Numbered from the stretch's first letter, positions 38,222 through 50,920 are shown. The stretch: 64,000 nucleotides of DNA from Pelobates cultripes (GCA_933207985.1 OW240912.1:205180670-205244669), one strand, 5' to 3'. Made by a program: numbers and translations. Notes: generated by a model from the sequence alone, not told the origin.

Positions 38222-39599
38222 AGGGAAGCAGCTACAATATACTCAGACGAGTACAAAAGGTAAAGAGGGCTCTACCCGTAATATTTTTGGATACGCTTTT
38301 CAAATGATCACAATCTGTTTTCACATAAATTATATTCAAAAATGCCAATAGTTTTTAAAAGTGACTTCTGTATTAGAAGCATTTTAAATGATTTTGCAAC
38401 ACATTGTGACCCTTTCAATAGCTTATGCAATAATATTAAACTGAGCCCATAGTATTTTACAATCAAGTGGGGTCACGTAGTTTGTAATGGGGTTGAGGAA
38501 ACACGTTTCAAACAATCTATTCTTCTGACCCCTGTAATTTGACAATATTTATATGACTTTGTGTGCGCTACATACTTTCAGTTCAAAAACGTTTAGGTGT
38601 TAAATTATTTTTAGCTTATTGTATCACATGTTTACACTGTTTTGCAGGTTTTACATACGTATAGTACAGAAGTGTTCAGGTGCTAGATTATTTTTAGATG
38701 CTTCTGTGTGAAAACAGAATAAATAATCCACTGACATATCCACGTTCCTTTGGGAGGAAAATGTTACAGTAGCACTGCAGGTTGTGTTTGCAAAGGGTTG
38801 TATGTCAGAACAACTTGTGTTTCAACACTGTGCAGTACATATACATTACCAATAGAGGGAGCAGAGACCTCACACGCTTTTAAAGGAACTGCTCTCAAAC
38901 TTGCTGAGTTAGTGTAAATATCTAATGGAAGAAGCATTTTGTTTTATTTTTATATACAAAGGATATGTGGCTCAGCTATTAACTGTTTGCTCCCCACTTC
39001 CCATGCTACATAGATATATTACACGTAAAGTGCAATGAACCATTTACAAGGGTGAATTTACTATATTTTGAATAATTTCAGAATCCCTTAAATTTGGTAG
39101 AGTATTTACTAAAGTCACAATCTTTAGAATTTGACCCCCAAAAAATCGTGAATTCATCTGAATGAGTTCCTAATTAGAATTCTTTGAAATAAATGAAATG
39201 GTCATCAAATGACCCTACATAGCCCAGAGATCAGGCTGGCTATCTCAGAAATCGAAGACCTGAACAATTTCCATATCATCTCAGAATTTGCTAGAAATGC
39301 CAGCCACTCCCCACCCCCCTTCACAAATATAAAAAATAATATTTTAAAACATCATTAAGAGTCCACAAGATCCATTATTAACCTGAAGTGGAATATATGT
39401 GTGACAGAAGTAACCTCGTCACTGGTTCTCGGAGGGGCCTGCTGGCCAGCCTCTTGGGTCCAGAGTGGGTGGTTATGGCGTTCCAGTATGGTGCTTGCAA
39501 GTACTAGGAAGCAACGATTGACGGAGGTACCCAGTCGGGGTGCCAGGCGGTCCGTCACAATATGTTTTTTTTTCTATTCCTTTAATCTAAGAGCATTAA
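38222..39599. other. Unassigned sequence
   Basis: AT-rich; no gene, RNA or named repeat recognised. ORFs at 39355-39604 on both strands overlap each other and show no domain. Confidence 0.45.
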
Positions 39600-40480
39600 C
39601 ATGAGAGCTTACTACTTCAATACACTCATAACCACACTCTCCCGTGAGCCCAAACGACTATTTCATACTTTAAATTCTCTTCTGTGCCCTGTCGTGCCTC
39701 CTCCTCCTACCAACTTGACCGCCACAAACTTTGCAACTCACTTCACTGAGAAGATTTTTACAATCAGGGAAGAGATCTCTCATCTCTCTCTATCCACTAC
39801 CAACCTTTCGCCTAACCACAATCCATCAGCTGTCCTATACTCATTTGCACCCGCTACAACAGAAGAGATTTCCGCTCTGCTCCGTTGTTCCTGCCCCACC
39901 ACCTGTTCCCTCGATCCTATTCCCTCGTATCTCATCTGCACGTTCTCGCCTTCTCTTGCTCTCTCTCTCACAAAAATTTTCAGTCTCTCCTTCTCCTCTG
40001 GCACATTTCCTCTACCCTTCAAACATGCAACCGTAACCCTGATTCTGAAAAAGCTCAACCTTGACCCTAATTTCCCGTCAAACTAACGCCCTATCTCGCT
40101 ACTGTCATTTGTCTCCAAGATCCCTGAGAGAGTTGTGTATGCGAGATTTACAGACCTCAAATCCAACTCTAAGCTTGACCTACTTCAATCTGGATTCCCG
40201 TGCTCATCACTCTGTTGAAACATCTCTGACCAAAGTATCCAATGATCTTATCTCTGCAAAATCCCAGGCCCACTACTCTATCCTAATTCTCCTCAACCTT
40301 TCTGCTGCTTTTGACACTGTTGATCATCAACAGCTTCTTCTCATCCTTCGTAATCTCGCTCTACGAGATACCGCTCTCTCCTGGTGCTCTTCCTACCTCT
40401 CCCAGCGCTCATTCAGTTTTTCTTTCTCAGGGTTTGCCTCTTCTTCCCAATCCCTTTCTTTTGGTGTTCCCCAAGTGTCT
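39600..40480 (+). pseudogene. L2/CR1-type LINE reverse transcriptase fragment
   Basis: 39601-40083 encodes the approach to the RT: FHTLNSLLCPVVPPPP, FATHFTEKI, then TTCSLDPIPSYL and SSGTFPLPFKHATVTLILKK, the usual block 1-2 region of L2/CR1-clade RTs. A stop follows. Later pieces in other frames include LILLNLSAAFDTVDH (the first catalytic Asp region, about 40279-40325) and SFGVPQVSV near 40457. The YXDD box is absent because the fragment passes into MITE sequence at about 40478. Several stops and frameshifts; dead copy. Confidence 0.8.
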
Positions 40481-40860
40481 GTCTACCAGACAGCCACTAG
40501 AGGGACTTCCGGATACTTAGATGACTTTTGGTTGTCAAATGACGCTGGACATCCTCACACTATGCATGAAGACTTCCAGCGTCACCGGAATCCCCGCCGA
40601 AATCCTAAAGCGAGCACGGCCATTGTTGCGCATACGCATTAGGTCTCCCCCGCTCGCTGACGTCGGCAGGAGAGGAGCGTGGGCGGAGCCTGACCAGCAC
40701 CAAGGATCATCGTGCTGGATTCAGGTAATTGACTAAAAGGATTTTAACCTCTTTGGTGCCGCCAGAGAGGCCCCGTTACAGTGGCGCAGGGAGGGGGGCA
40801 CTGGAGGATTGTATTCCAGAAAAATGGGTTTGTTTTCCTGGCACTATAAAATCCCTTTGT
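40478..40860. mobile_element. MITE fragment
   Basis: Contains CAGACAGCCACTAGAGGGAC and, near its right end, TGTTTTCCTGGCACTATAAA, internal and terminal motifs of the TTAAAGG MITEs. The left terminus is missing. Confidence 0.55.
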
Positions 40861-40934
40861 TTTTTTAGCAATTTCAGCTACAGTTGCTCTTCTGCGTAAT
40901 CGGTCCAGACAAGCAAGAGTTTTATTTTTATATA

Positions 40935-43391
40935 TACACTGAACAAAATTATAAACACAACACTTTTGTTTTTTCCCCCATTTTTCATGAGCTGAACTCA
41001 AAGATCTAAGATTTTTCTATGTACACAAAAGGTCTATTTCTCTCAAATATTGTTCACAAATCTGGCTCAATCTGTGTTAATCAGCACTTCTCCTTTGCCG
41101 AGATAATCTATCCACCTCACAGGTGTGGCATATCAAGAAGTTGATTAGACAGGATGATTATTGCACAGGTATGCCTTAGGCCGGCCACAATAAAAGGTCA
41201 CTCTAAAATGTGCAGTTTTACTGTATTGGGGGAGTCCTGGGGGATACCACTAGATCCACAATGTTGACATCAGCAAACCAGCCATCGATTGTGAGAATTT
41301 GCCCATTCAAGTCGGTTATGACGATGAACTGCAGTAAGGTCGAGACCCCGATAAGGGTACCTTCCGCTGACGGATGCTCCTAGTGCTTTCCGAGGACTCC
41401 AAGCACTCTGCCCGACACCATAACCACTGCAGACCCCACGAACCGCCGCAGCTTGGTTGGGGTCTCGCCGTCTCCACCCACTCTGGACCCAAGACCAGGG
41501 TCCAGCTTCCAGTAGGTCGACCTCTCCGAATTCCAGAGAGCAGGAAAAGGAACAAGCTCTTGGCAGAGCTTAATGATTATACCGTGGGGAGTATAGTGAT
41601 TATAGCAATCCCCAGAGTGTAGTTCTCCAATCCCCCAAACATGAGCCGAAACTTCATGAAGGTACAAGATGATCTGATCTTTTAATGACCACACACTGGC
41701 TTTTATGCAAGTCCCCATGCAAGGGGACATCCCACAGGGTGGGACACAGTACAACCAATCATTTACAGGAAAACCGTAAAACACACCCAGCACCAAAATA
41801 CAATCCCTCCCCTCTGCCTGTGATATAATTACTGAACACAATGGGTTAATGTAATTTATCACAGGCAGGAAAAATACACTTTTTATAAATCCACTGTAAC
41901 TTTAAAAATATGCATCATATTCATATAAAACATGCATATTCAGTATCAGCATACTTTAAATATAAACATAACCAAAATTCAGCCAATTCCATCCGGGGGT
42001 TAAAAAGTTAGCTGGAGGTCCCTTTCTGACCACATTTTCATGCCCAAAACAGTTCCATAGATTTGGGCTGTGCGGTCGGTCTATTTCAGGCTGAAAAAAT
42101 GACTAAGTCCCATCGCCAAATCTGCAAAATCATTGTGGGAGAAGGTAAGGCTCAGCGGTGTTCGCGGAACTGTGTAGTCGATTTCAGTTCCATGGATTTG
42201 GCTACACATACCGCTGACCGCATTGAATACAAAAAGATGGTCGCCGCCACGTGTTCGTTTGAGCGAACGGCGGCCCCCTAGCGTTCGGCAATTTACCTAC
42301 AGAAGGCTCCCAACCTGGGAGGTAAATTGTCTGTACACTTCCACTTCTGGGTGGTCCGCCTGTGTGGTACCTGGTTCAGTAAGCCCCATTTACTGAACCA
42401 AGTGGGAGAAAGCCACCGTATTTTAACGGTCTGGGGACATAGTCTTAAAGGGGCGTTGTCACACAAAGTCTCAATATATCCCCAGACGGTTCTTAAAGGG
42501 CCAGCATGGTCCAATACAAGTCCATAAACCACAATGCAGTTCTTAAAGGGCCAGCAGCAGCACAATATAAATCCATTAGCCCAAATAATGTTTGTAAAGT
42601 GCCATACAACCCAGGGCCATAGTCATGAGGCAGGAGGCTGGCACTCAGGCTCCTCCAACAGCCAGGGGCAAAGGGCAACTTGTCACCTAAAAATCCAGTG
42701 ACAAAAGGCATTTCGTCACAAGCTTCCTTGAGAAAGTATCTGACAGTTTGTGCAGAAATGCTTTGGTTATGCAAACTGATTGCTGCAACATCTGTCTGGT
42801 TGGCTGGTCTCAGACCTTGGAGGTGAAGATGCTGGACGTGGAGGTCCTCGGCTGGTGTGGTTACATGTGATCAGCGGTTGTGAGACCTCTTGGATGCACT
42901 GCCAAATTCTATGAGACGCCTTTGGAGACGGCTTATGGTAGAGAAATTAACTTTCAATTCACGGGCAACAGCTCTGGTGGACACTCCTGCAGTCAGCATG
43001 CCAATTGCACGTTCCCCCAAACCTGGCGACATCTGTGGCATTGTGCTGTGTGATAAAACTGCACATTTTATTATTATTATTATCTACTTTTATATAGCGC
43101 CAACAGATTCCGTAGCGCTTTACAATATGGGCCTTTTATTGTGGCCAGACTAAGGCACACCTGTGAAATAATCATGCTGTCTAATCAGCATCTTGATATG
43201 CCACACCTGTGAGGTGGATGGATTATCTCGGAAAAAGACTGCTCACTAACACAGATTTAGACAGGTTTGTGAACAATATTTGAGAGAAACAGGCCTTTTG
43301 TGTACATAGAAAAAGTATTAGATCTTTAAATTCTGCTCATGAAAAATGGCGCAAAAACGAAAGTGTTGCGTTTATAATTGTGTTCAGTGTA
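40935..43391 (-). mobile_element. Tc1-type transposon D with nested insertion
   Basis: Ends TACACTGAACAAAATTATAA (left) and ATAATTGTGTTCAGTGTA (right), with about 200 bp subterminal inverted repeats containing the pair CACCTCACAGGTGTGGCATA near 41114 and its inverse near 43200. The minus-strand transposase N-terminal region is recognisable at about 42725-43050. The middle and 3' half of the gene are replaced by the insertion at about 41354-42720, so no catalytic triad remains. A GCGCTTTACAATA module at 43066-43130 is also inserted. Confidence 0.78.
41354..42720 (-). mobile_element. LTR-like insertion inside Tc1 D
   Basis: About 1.37 kb with no ORF of note, different in base composition (more GC) from the Tc1. 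On the minus strand it begins TGTGACGAAATGCC, a plausible LTR start. The repeated phrase TTCTTAAAGGGCCAGCA occurs twice near 42491-42560. Possibly a solo LTR; the other end and target duplication are not clear. Confidence 0.4.
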
Positions 43392-43872
43392 AAAATTATC
43401 TTTTGGCGATATTGCACAATCTGACTCTACCAACCTCTCTCTTTTTATATGCATTCTAACTATCTTCTGTAAGTGTGTTTGTCTTGTGGAGGCAGCCATA
43501 CAGTTTTTTAATTACCTGAAATAGTTCCCTTTGCCTCTCTAAGGAGTGGATGTTCCTGTCAGATATGATGGATCACAGTCAGAATTGATTCTAGCCCTGT
43601 ATTCTGACTTCTAGATTCAATACCTCCTTGTTAATGGTTTTTGACCAACTTGACATTGCCTTTAGTGAATACCAGAATGGCAAATCCAAGAAAATTGTTT
43701 TTAAAAAAAAAATCACATCTTTAGATCAGATCTTCTAAGCAATCCCCATAAATCTTAAAATGGACCTACCATCAACTAATTATGTGAATGTCAGGTGCAG
43801 CCATATTATTCTCTCTATGGTTATTTGTTTTAATGTACAGGTGTATCTAATAAAGTGAGCATGCATATTTTC
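43392..43872. other. Unassigned sequence
   Basis: AT-rich with no recognised feature. Confidence 0.4.
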
Positions 43873-44426
43873 GTAGTTACATAGTTACATAGCTGAAAAG
43901 AGACTTGCGTCCATCAAGTTCAGTATTCCTCACATATGTTTTTGCTGTTGATCCAAAAGAAGGCAAAAAACGCAGTCTGAAGAGCTTCCAATTTTGCAAC
44001 AAACTAGGAAAAAATTGTTTCTTGACCCCAAAATAGCAGTCAAATATCTCCTTGGATCAAACAGCTATTTCCCCACTAATTAGAAATTATATCCCTGTAT
44101 GTTTTTTTTTTTTTTTTGCAAGTATTTATCCAATTGCTGTTTAAACATCTGTATGGATTCTTATAAAACTACCTCTTCAGGCAGAGAATTCCATATCTTT
44201 TTTGCTCTTACTGTAAAAAAACATTTTCTTTGCCTTAGATGGAGTCTCCTTTCTTCCAGCCTAAATGCGTGACCTCGTGTTCTATGTATAGCCCTGTTTA
44301 TGAATAGATGTCCAGATAATGGTTTGTACTGGCCCCGAATATATTTCTATAATGTTATCATAACCTCTGAGGCGCCGTTTTTCCAAACTAAAGAGATTTA
44401 CATTTTTTTAACCTTTCTTCGTAATC
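43873..44426 (-). pseudogene. CR1-like LINE 3' end (ORF2 C terminus and tail)
   Basis: The minus strand encodes a degraded ORF2 C-terminal segment with RGHAFRLEERRLHLRQRKCF and IWNSLPEEVV, the characteristic end of CR1/L2 ORF2. A 3' region follows, ending in repeats of ATGTAACT, the short tandem tail typical of CR1-type LINEs. It is separated from the 5' part of the same LINE (45590-47390) by a DIRS insertion and by missing RT sequence. Confidence 0.72.
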
Positions 44427-45590
44427 AATAGAGAAAATGTATTGATTCTTACCATAATTTTCTTTTCCTGGCTATTATTCATGGCAGCATTTAACATATG
44501 GGGTATAGCTCACCGCTCTAACCTTCAGGACAGGAAACACAATCAATTAAACAATTAAGTATAACTTCCCCTAGTATAATAGGGACTCCAGTAGCATCCA
44601 CTCCTCAGTCCAGTATCAAGACAAAATTACCAAGAGAGGGTGGGAAACCAAATGCTGCCATGAATAATAGCCAGGAAAAGAAAATTACGGTAAGTATCAA
44701 TACATTTTCTCTATCTCTGGCTTATCATGGCAGCATTTAACATATGGGATTCCCAAAGCAATAATCACTCAGGGAGGGTAATTCATGCTACAAAAAATTG
44801 TTTAATATCAACTTGTAGGCTTATAAGAGTTCAAAACTGACAGGCCGAACTCCGAACAAGAATGAGGTGAGACATCAACTCTGTACTGACGTATAAAGGT
44901 TTTCAAAGATGACCAATTGGCAGCCTTACAGATGCTCTCCGTAGGGACCCCGGACTCTGCAGCCCATGAAGTAGCAATGGACTTTGTGGAATGTGCCTTG
45001 ATGTCCTTGGGAAACGGTGCCTTTTTCATCCTGTAAGCTTTAAAAATAGCCTGAACCGTCCAAGAACGAAGAGTTGCGACAGAAGCAGCTTCGCCTTTAC
45101 GAGAACCCCAAGGTATCACAAACAACTGAGAAGACTTTCTCCAAGCGGCTGAATGCTCAATATACGTGGAAAGACACCTCCTTAGGTCCAGTGTATGACA
45201 TCTTTCTTCCTCAGGTGAAGAAGGATTTTGATAATATCCCGGCAAGATAATATCTTGATTCAAATGAAAGGATGTGACAACCTACGGAAGGAACTCTGAT
45301 CTTGGCCGCATTACCACTCTATCATCGAAGAAGGTAGTAAACGGTTCCTCGGATGACAATGCTCTAATGTCAGACATTCTCCTAGCTGAGACTAAAGCCA
45401 GCAACAACAGGGTCTTCAGAGAAAGAACCTGCATCGGGACCTCATTAATAGGTTCAATGGGATGTTCCGGCCTGCAGAACCAAAGGTAAATTCCAAGGAG
45501 CTGAGAATTTTTTGATAGGAGGTCCTTGGCTGAAGAGGTAGAGGCTTGTGGTGACTTCTGGCGTTCAGACTCTCCTGAAACCATGGCTTA
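44427..45590 (-). mobile_element. DIRS-like element fragment (tyrosine recombinase and terminus)
   Basis: Minus strand. 45282-45584 encodes the recombinase middle with LLLLALVSARRMSDIRALSS (catalytic Arg). 44808-45263 encodes the C-terminal part with KAHSTKSIATSWA (the HxxR region, here HSTK: Lys in place of Arg) and FIRQYRVDV (catalytic Tyr). A frameshift near 45275 separates them. Terminal and internal complementary repeats follow: GAGAAAATGTATTGATTCTT at 44431 and its inverse near 44694-44714, plus CATGGCAGCATTTAACATAT twice (44481, 44729). Gag, RT and RNase H are absent; 3' fragment, family distinct from the element at 54851. Confidence 0.82.
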
Positions 45591-45935
45591 AAAAAAATTA
45601 CCATATTGTGATCACTATTTGCCAAATGCTCCCCTACTTGAATGTTGGTCAAAAGATCAACATTGTTTGTTATAACGAGATCCAGACAAGTATCCTTTCT
45701 AGATGGTGCTTGTACCAGTTGTGACATGAAGGTGTCACTTAACACATTCAAAAATCTGATTCCCCTTGAAGTACTAGTCACTCTATTCCAATTTATGTCC
45801 GGGTAACTAAAATCTCCAATAATTTACGTGTTACCCCGATGTGCAGCTTTCCCAATTTGCTGTAACAGCTGTTCTTCCTCATTAATATTTACATTAGGTG
45901 GTTTATAACACATCCCAACCAACAGTGGCGTACTA
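45591..45935 (-). pseudogene. CR1-like LINE ORF2 endonuclease fragment
   Basis: The minus-strand frame carries FMSQLVQAPSRKDTCLDLVI, TNNVDLLTNIQVGEHL and NSDHNMV, the C-terminal half of an APE-type endonuclease of CR1/L2 LINEs; the SDH motif is intact. 45824-45935 has the upstream VGMCYKPPN piece after a stop. The rest runs into the 682 base gap. Confidence 0.78.
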
Positions 45936-46617
45936 NNNNNNNNNNNNNNNNNNNNNNNNNNNNNNNNNNNNNNNNNNNNNNNNNNNNNNNNNNNNNNNNN
46001 NNNNNNNNNNNNNNNNNNNNNNNNNNNNNNNNNNNNNNNNNNNNNNNNNNNNNNNNNNNNNNNNNNNNNNNNNNNNNNNNNNNNNNNNNNNNNNNNNNNN
46101 NNNNNNNNNNNNNNNNNNNNNNNNNNNNNNNNNNNNNNNNNNNNNNNNNNNNNNNNNNNNNNNNNNNNNNNNNNNNNNNNNNNNNNNNNNNNNNNNNNNN
46201 NNNNNNNNNNNNNNNNNNNNNNNNNNNNNNNNNNNNNNNNNNNNNNNNNNNNNNNNNNNNNNNNNNNNNNNNNNNNNNNNNNNNNNNNNNNNNNNNNNNN
46301 NNNNNNNNNNNNNNNNNNNNNNNNNNNNNNNNNNNNNNNNNNNNNNNNNNNNNNNNNNNNNNNNNNNNNNNNNNNNNNNNNNNNNNNNNNNNNNNNNNNN
46401 NNNNNNNNNNNNNNNNNNNNNNNNNNNNNNNNNNNNNNNNNNNNNNNNNNNNNNNNNNNNNNNNNNNNNNNNNNNNNNNNNNNNNNNNNNNNNNNNNNNN
46501 NNNNNNNNNNNNNNNNNNNNNNNNNNNNNNNNNNNNNNNNNNNNNNNNNNNNNNNNNNNNNNNNNNNNNNNNNNNNNNNNNNNNNNNNNNNNNNNNNNNN
46601 NNNNNNNNNNNNNNNNN
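45936..46617. other. Assembly gap (682 N)
   Basis: Unknown bases within the CR1-like LINE. The non-round length suggests a size estimated from spanning reads or maps. Confidence 0.97.
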
Positions 46618-47390
46618 TTTTATTAATATTACATACCTCATCTGTTATGAGCTTTCCCCTCCCCCCATCTCCACCCCCCTTATACTGAGCCAAAGCCCAT
46701 CTCCTTTCTATCCTATCTCCATTTTCTAGATTGCTTTGACCCTCCCCCCTACTACTAGTTTGAAATCTCCTCCAACGTTCTAGCCATTCTATCCCCCTCT
46801 TCCGTTTAGGTGCAATCGATCATGGCTATACAGGTTGTACTCAAGCGCAAAATCGGCCAAGTGCTCTAAAAACCCCAAACCCTCTTTCCTGCACCAAGAC
46901 TTAAGCCATGCATTGACCTCTCTAATCTCCCGCTGCCTTTCTGCTGTAGCGCGCGGCACAGGCAATATTTCTGAAAATATTACCTTGGAGGTAGCTTTTC
47001 TTTAGCATACTTCCTAGTTCCCTGAGCTCATTCTTCAGGACCTCTGATTTTCCTCTGACTTTGTCATTGGTACCAATATGGACCATGACAGCTGGGTCAT
47101 CCTTAGCATCTCCCAATAATTCCTCCACACTGTCGACAACATGCCGGACCCGAGTACCTGGGAGACAGCAAACTGTCCGACAGACGATCAGAGTGGCAGA
47201 TTACCCTATCTACTCTCTTAATTATAGAGTCCCCTACCACCACAACCTGACTAGTCTTTCTTACACTCTCAACCCCACCTGTACTAGAGGGGCTGTTCCC
47301 ATAGCTGTTAGAAGGAACAGTTTCCTGCAGTACAGCTACTCCTGAGCTGATGCTCCCAACATCTTCACTCAAACGGGCAAATCTATTAGG
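46618..47390 (-). pseudogene. CR1-like LINE ORF1 with SGNH-esterase domain
   Basis: Minus strand. 47103-47372 contains VVVGDSIIKRVD (GDS block, nucleophile Ser). 46922-47128 contains MEELLGDAKDDPAVMVHIGT with GTND following (block III). Downstream frames to about 46790 carry LHLN, the block V histidine region. These are the signatures of the SGNH hydrolase domain found in ORF1 of CR1-clade LINEs. At least two frameshifts break it. Confidence 0.78.
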
Positions 47391-47754
47391 CTATCTATCT
47401 ACCTGCACCCACTAAACTCTGCTCAGTGAGCAGCAGACTCCTCTCAAGATTGTCAATCTCCCTCAGTCTTGCAATTTGCCTGCATACATACACAAACATA
47501 TAAGTTGAAGATAATAAATTATTACTACCAAATACTCTGTGATAGGTTTGTATTATTCTAAAAAGATGGCAGCTAGACTATTTTACACATATACACTTAC
47601 ACATCAAACAGTAATCTTCTATTAACAGTGTGGCTTACAGTTACTTTTCATCTCCCACTGTTTATATCTAAGCTAGCACCAGCTGATAATAACTTTTGCT
47701 TTTCTTCATGGCTTAGCTTCCAAGAAAAGATGGTATAGAAAAAAGCCATAAAGC

Positions 47755-48060
47755 TTTTGACCAGCATGTGTGTCTTTACATGTGTCAGTGGGTGTATCTA
47801 TATGCCTGTCAGTGTGTGTGTGTGTATGTTTGTGTGTGAATCTGTCTTTCAGTGTGTGAAGTATGTGTATCTGTTCGCTGTCAGTAAGTGTATGTGTATC
47901 TGTATGTGTCCATATGTTATCAGTGTGCGTATCTGTGTGTCAGTGTATCTATACATATATGTGCGTCTGTCCATTTGTATGTGTATCAGTGTATGTATCA
48001 TTGTAACTGCATCTGTTTGTTTGCTGTCAGTGTGTGTATCTGTGTGTCTGGAGTATACCG
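47755..48060. repeat. TG-rich degenerate microsatellite
   Basis: Repeats around TGTCAGTGTGTGTATCTGT over 300 bp. ORFs on both strands are artefacts of the repeat. Confidence 0.85.
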
Positions 48061-50061
48061 CACTACATACAAAACACACCCCTACATTCACACAAACATT
48101 ACTCAGTGCTAACACAACCCTGCAAGGCTGGGAAAATGGTAGAGCCCCAGCTGATAAAGCATGCTGGGAGTTGTATGACAGATAGGGATATACCTTTTTG
48201 CCACCCTTGCGATAGAAGCCCCCCAAAAAATCTTCCACCAGGGCCCTCTCTATGTTAGTTCTGCAACGGCATGAAAACCTTCAATGCTGCCTCTATGTTT
48301 TGTGTTCTTCCCCATATCTGTGCCTCGACACAATCCTCTCTCTGAACTCTGGGGGCAATTACTTTGACCTTGTTGCTTAGTGTTTACTCTCATATGCATT
48401 TACAGCTGTGATACCTTATATAGTCAGCTGTGTGCCTTTCCAAATCAAATGCAATCAACTGAATTAGCTACAGGTGGACTCAAATCAAAGTGTACAAACA
48501 TCTCAAGTTGATGCAAAGAAGTAAGATGCACCTGAGCTAAATTTCAAGTGGCATTGCAAAGGGTATGAATACTTAAAGGATCTGTCAGGAATATATAGGG
48601 ATCCAACACACAGGGTGTAATGGTATAGTAACGTATACCAGACCTTAGAATGGCTGGGCTAACGTCACAAGGACAGAGAGTAATCAGGAACAAGCTTAGG
48701 TCAGGGATGCCAGAAATCACGAACAGCGAGAGTACAAGGGCCAAGTCAAAGGAATACAGAAGGTAGAATAGTCAAACGTTGCCAAAGTCATATCCAAGAG
48801 AAATACACAATAATAACGCACTACTGGGACTATACAGAACCACAACAGGGCAATGAGACATGTCCTGAACTCCCCTTAAGTACTGAGTTCCTTTCATTTG
48901 TAGCCACGCCCCCTAAAACTTAAAAATTCAAACGTTTTGGCAGGCTGTGACATCATTAGCGCCATGAAGTCGGCTGGCATGTGCCGCGTCATAAAAAGGG
49001 GTGGGGCTATCCCGGCCGGCACGAGAACAGCTAGAAACAAGAGAACCAGTGGAAACCTTCTGCAGGATGGCTTCAGCGTTTGGCACAGCCTGTGCCAACA
49101 CACAAGGTACCTTGACAGGATCACACTAGGAACCAAAACAGCTTCATATAAATGAAGTTGTTATGGTTCCAGGAGGCCCCTGGATTCACTCTTACCTCAC
49201 TGGTTAAACCGTTCTTGACGCTCTTAGGCAATCAGTGACTCAGTAGTCACTAAACTGGCTTGTAAAGAAGCCGGATACAGCCTGGAGGGAGTAGGCATCA
49301 CAGCCGGCGGCAACTTTGGGGTTAACCCCTTGAGGTATGAGTGCCTCCAGGCACCATAACAACTTTATTTAGATTAAGTTTTTTTGTTTCTGGAGTGTTC
49401 AGTTAGGTCATTGTGATAACAATTTGAATGGTGCAATACTGCTATAAAAAAAAAAAAAAGAAGGGTGCAAATACTTTATGAATGACCTAAACCAATTTCA
49501 TCCCCATTTGGACAGAATTCATTGGTTGACGATATAGTAATTGATATAGATTAGAGAACATTGTCGGCAGGGAATTCTGGCCAAAACAAGCTACATTTAT
49601 ATTTTCAATGTACAAGTGGAAATCTTGAGCCCTGGTAGAGATTAGAGAGTGCTTCTATCTAATCCATCTGAAGAAAAATAATAAACAATGTATTTTTAAC
49701 AAGGATGAGACTGGGGACTTTTGATGGATCCATTGATGAAGGATAGACTTCCTGGCCGCCAGTATTATTTGTATACATCTGAACTGAAGGACTGAATGAT
49801 TAGTAAAAATACCAAACATAGAAAAATTAGGACCCACTGTAATTTATGTGGTAATCAAAGTTTTAATGTATAGCTTCACATTCATCGAGAATTGTCTGAC
49901 CTTTCCACAATACAGAAGACAATAGAACAAGTCTGCATTCCCTCAAACCCATTTTGAATTGTTTATACAATGTAATTATGGAATTTAAATATATATTTTT
50001 TCTACATCCCTGCTAGATAATCCAGCTGTTTTTTTTTTATTATTAAAACGTATCAATCAAT
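48061..50061. other. Unassigned sequence, possible LTR-like segment
   Basis: No gene recognised. 48590-49370 has higher GC and paired-looking ends (CTGTCAGGAATATATAGG near 48590), perhaps an LTR, but no target duplication or tRNA primer site could be seen. Poly(A) at 49447-49460. Confidence 0.35.
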
Positions 50062-50128
50062 TTAACCAAACTTCTGGAATAAAAGGGAATCATGACATGT
50101 CACACGTCATGTGTCCTTAAGGGGTTAA
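50062..50128. mobile_element. Small CCTTAAGGGGTTAA hairpin element
   Basis: The same unit as 37898-37975 with its left end partly lost: GAATCATGACATGTCACACG, then TCATGTGTCCTTAAGGGGTT. Confidence 0.6.
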
Positions 50129-50153
50129 AGCAGACTTTTGTCATAGTTTTATC

Positions 50154-50636
50154 TTAAAGGAACACTCAAAGCACCATAACCACTACAGCCTTCTACTGAG
50201 CTAATGTAAAGGCACACCTTAAAAATCACTGTTTAGTAGATATACCCCAAATAAAACCGTGCATTTATTCAATTATGTGGTTTTTATTTTACATTGGGGT
50301 ATATATCAAAACAGATCTCTAGTCTGCTGCCTTTGCAAGCCCTCTAACCCCGTCCAGACTTTATGTAACTGTTCAATCACAGACTTTCCAATACAGCTCA
50401 AGTCTTTGCAAAGCAGGTGCTCTGGGCAATTCCTGCCTCTTGAGTTCAGTACAAATAAGCTAACCAAACCAGGAAGTAACAGGACCCGTTGTCTGCTTGA
50501 AAAGCCGGGGAGCATAACCAGTATAATTTATAAAAGTGTTAATTTCATTTCCAAAATAAAAAAAAGAGGACACACTCTTCACGCATAAAGCTTTAAGCAA
50601 ATTAAGGTGCTTTATGGGTCTGGAGTGTCCCTTTAA
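50154..50636. mobile_element. MITE with TTAAAGGAACACTC ends
   Basis: Left TTAAAGGAACACTCAAAGCA, right GGGTCTGGAGTGTCCCTTTA; inverted termini of about 25 bp. Not coding. Confidence 0.72.
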
Positions 50637-50725
50637 AAGACCACAAAAGTCACCAGGGCACTTCATCTCAATTAAATAGTCTGGGTGCAGCGGTCCTTCA
50701 TTTCTAACTCTGTAATGTAAAACAT

Positions 50726-50920
50726 TTAAAGGACCACTATAGTGCCAGGAAAACATACTAATTTTCCTGGCTCTATAGGGTCTCTAGGTCCCTCCCCCTC
50801 CCCTCCCACCCTCAGGGCCCCCCTCCCGCCAGGCTCTAGGGAGTGGAAGGGGTTAAATTTACCTCTTTTTCGAGGGCCTGGCGGGGGATTCTCCTCCTCA
50901 TCGTCTGAATGCGCATGAAC
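50726..50920. mobile_element. MITE fragment
   Basis: Starts TTAAAGGACCACTATAGTGC with the usual GGAAAACATAC and GC-rich interior; right part missing. Confidence 0.65.

Noticed and set aside
45824..46693. ORFs across the 682 base gap
   Set aside because: Mostly unknown bases; only the ends carry CR1-like sequence.
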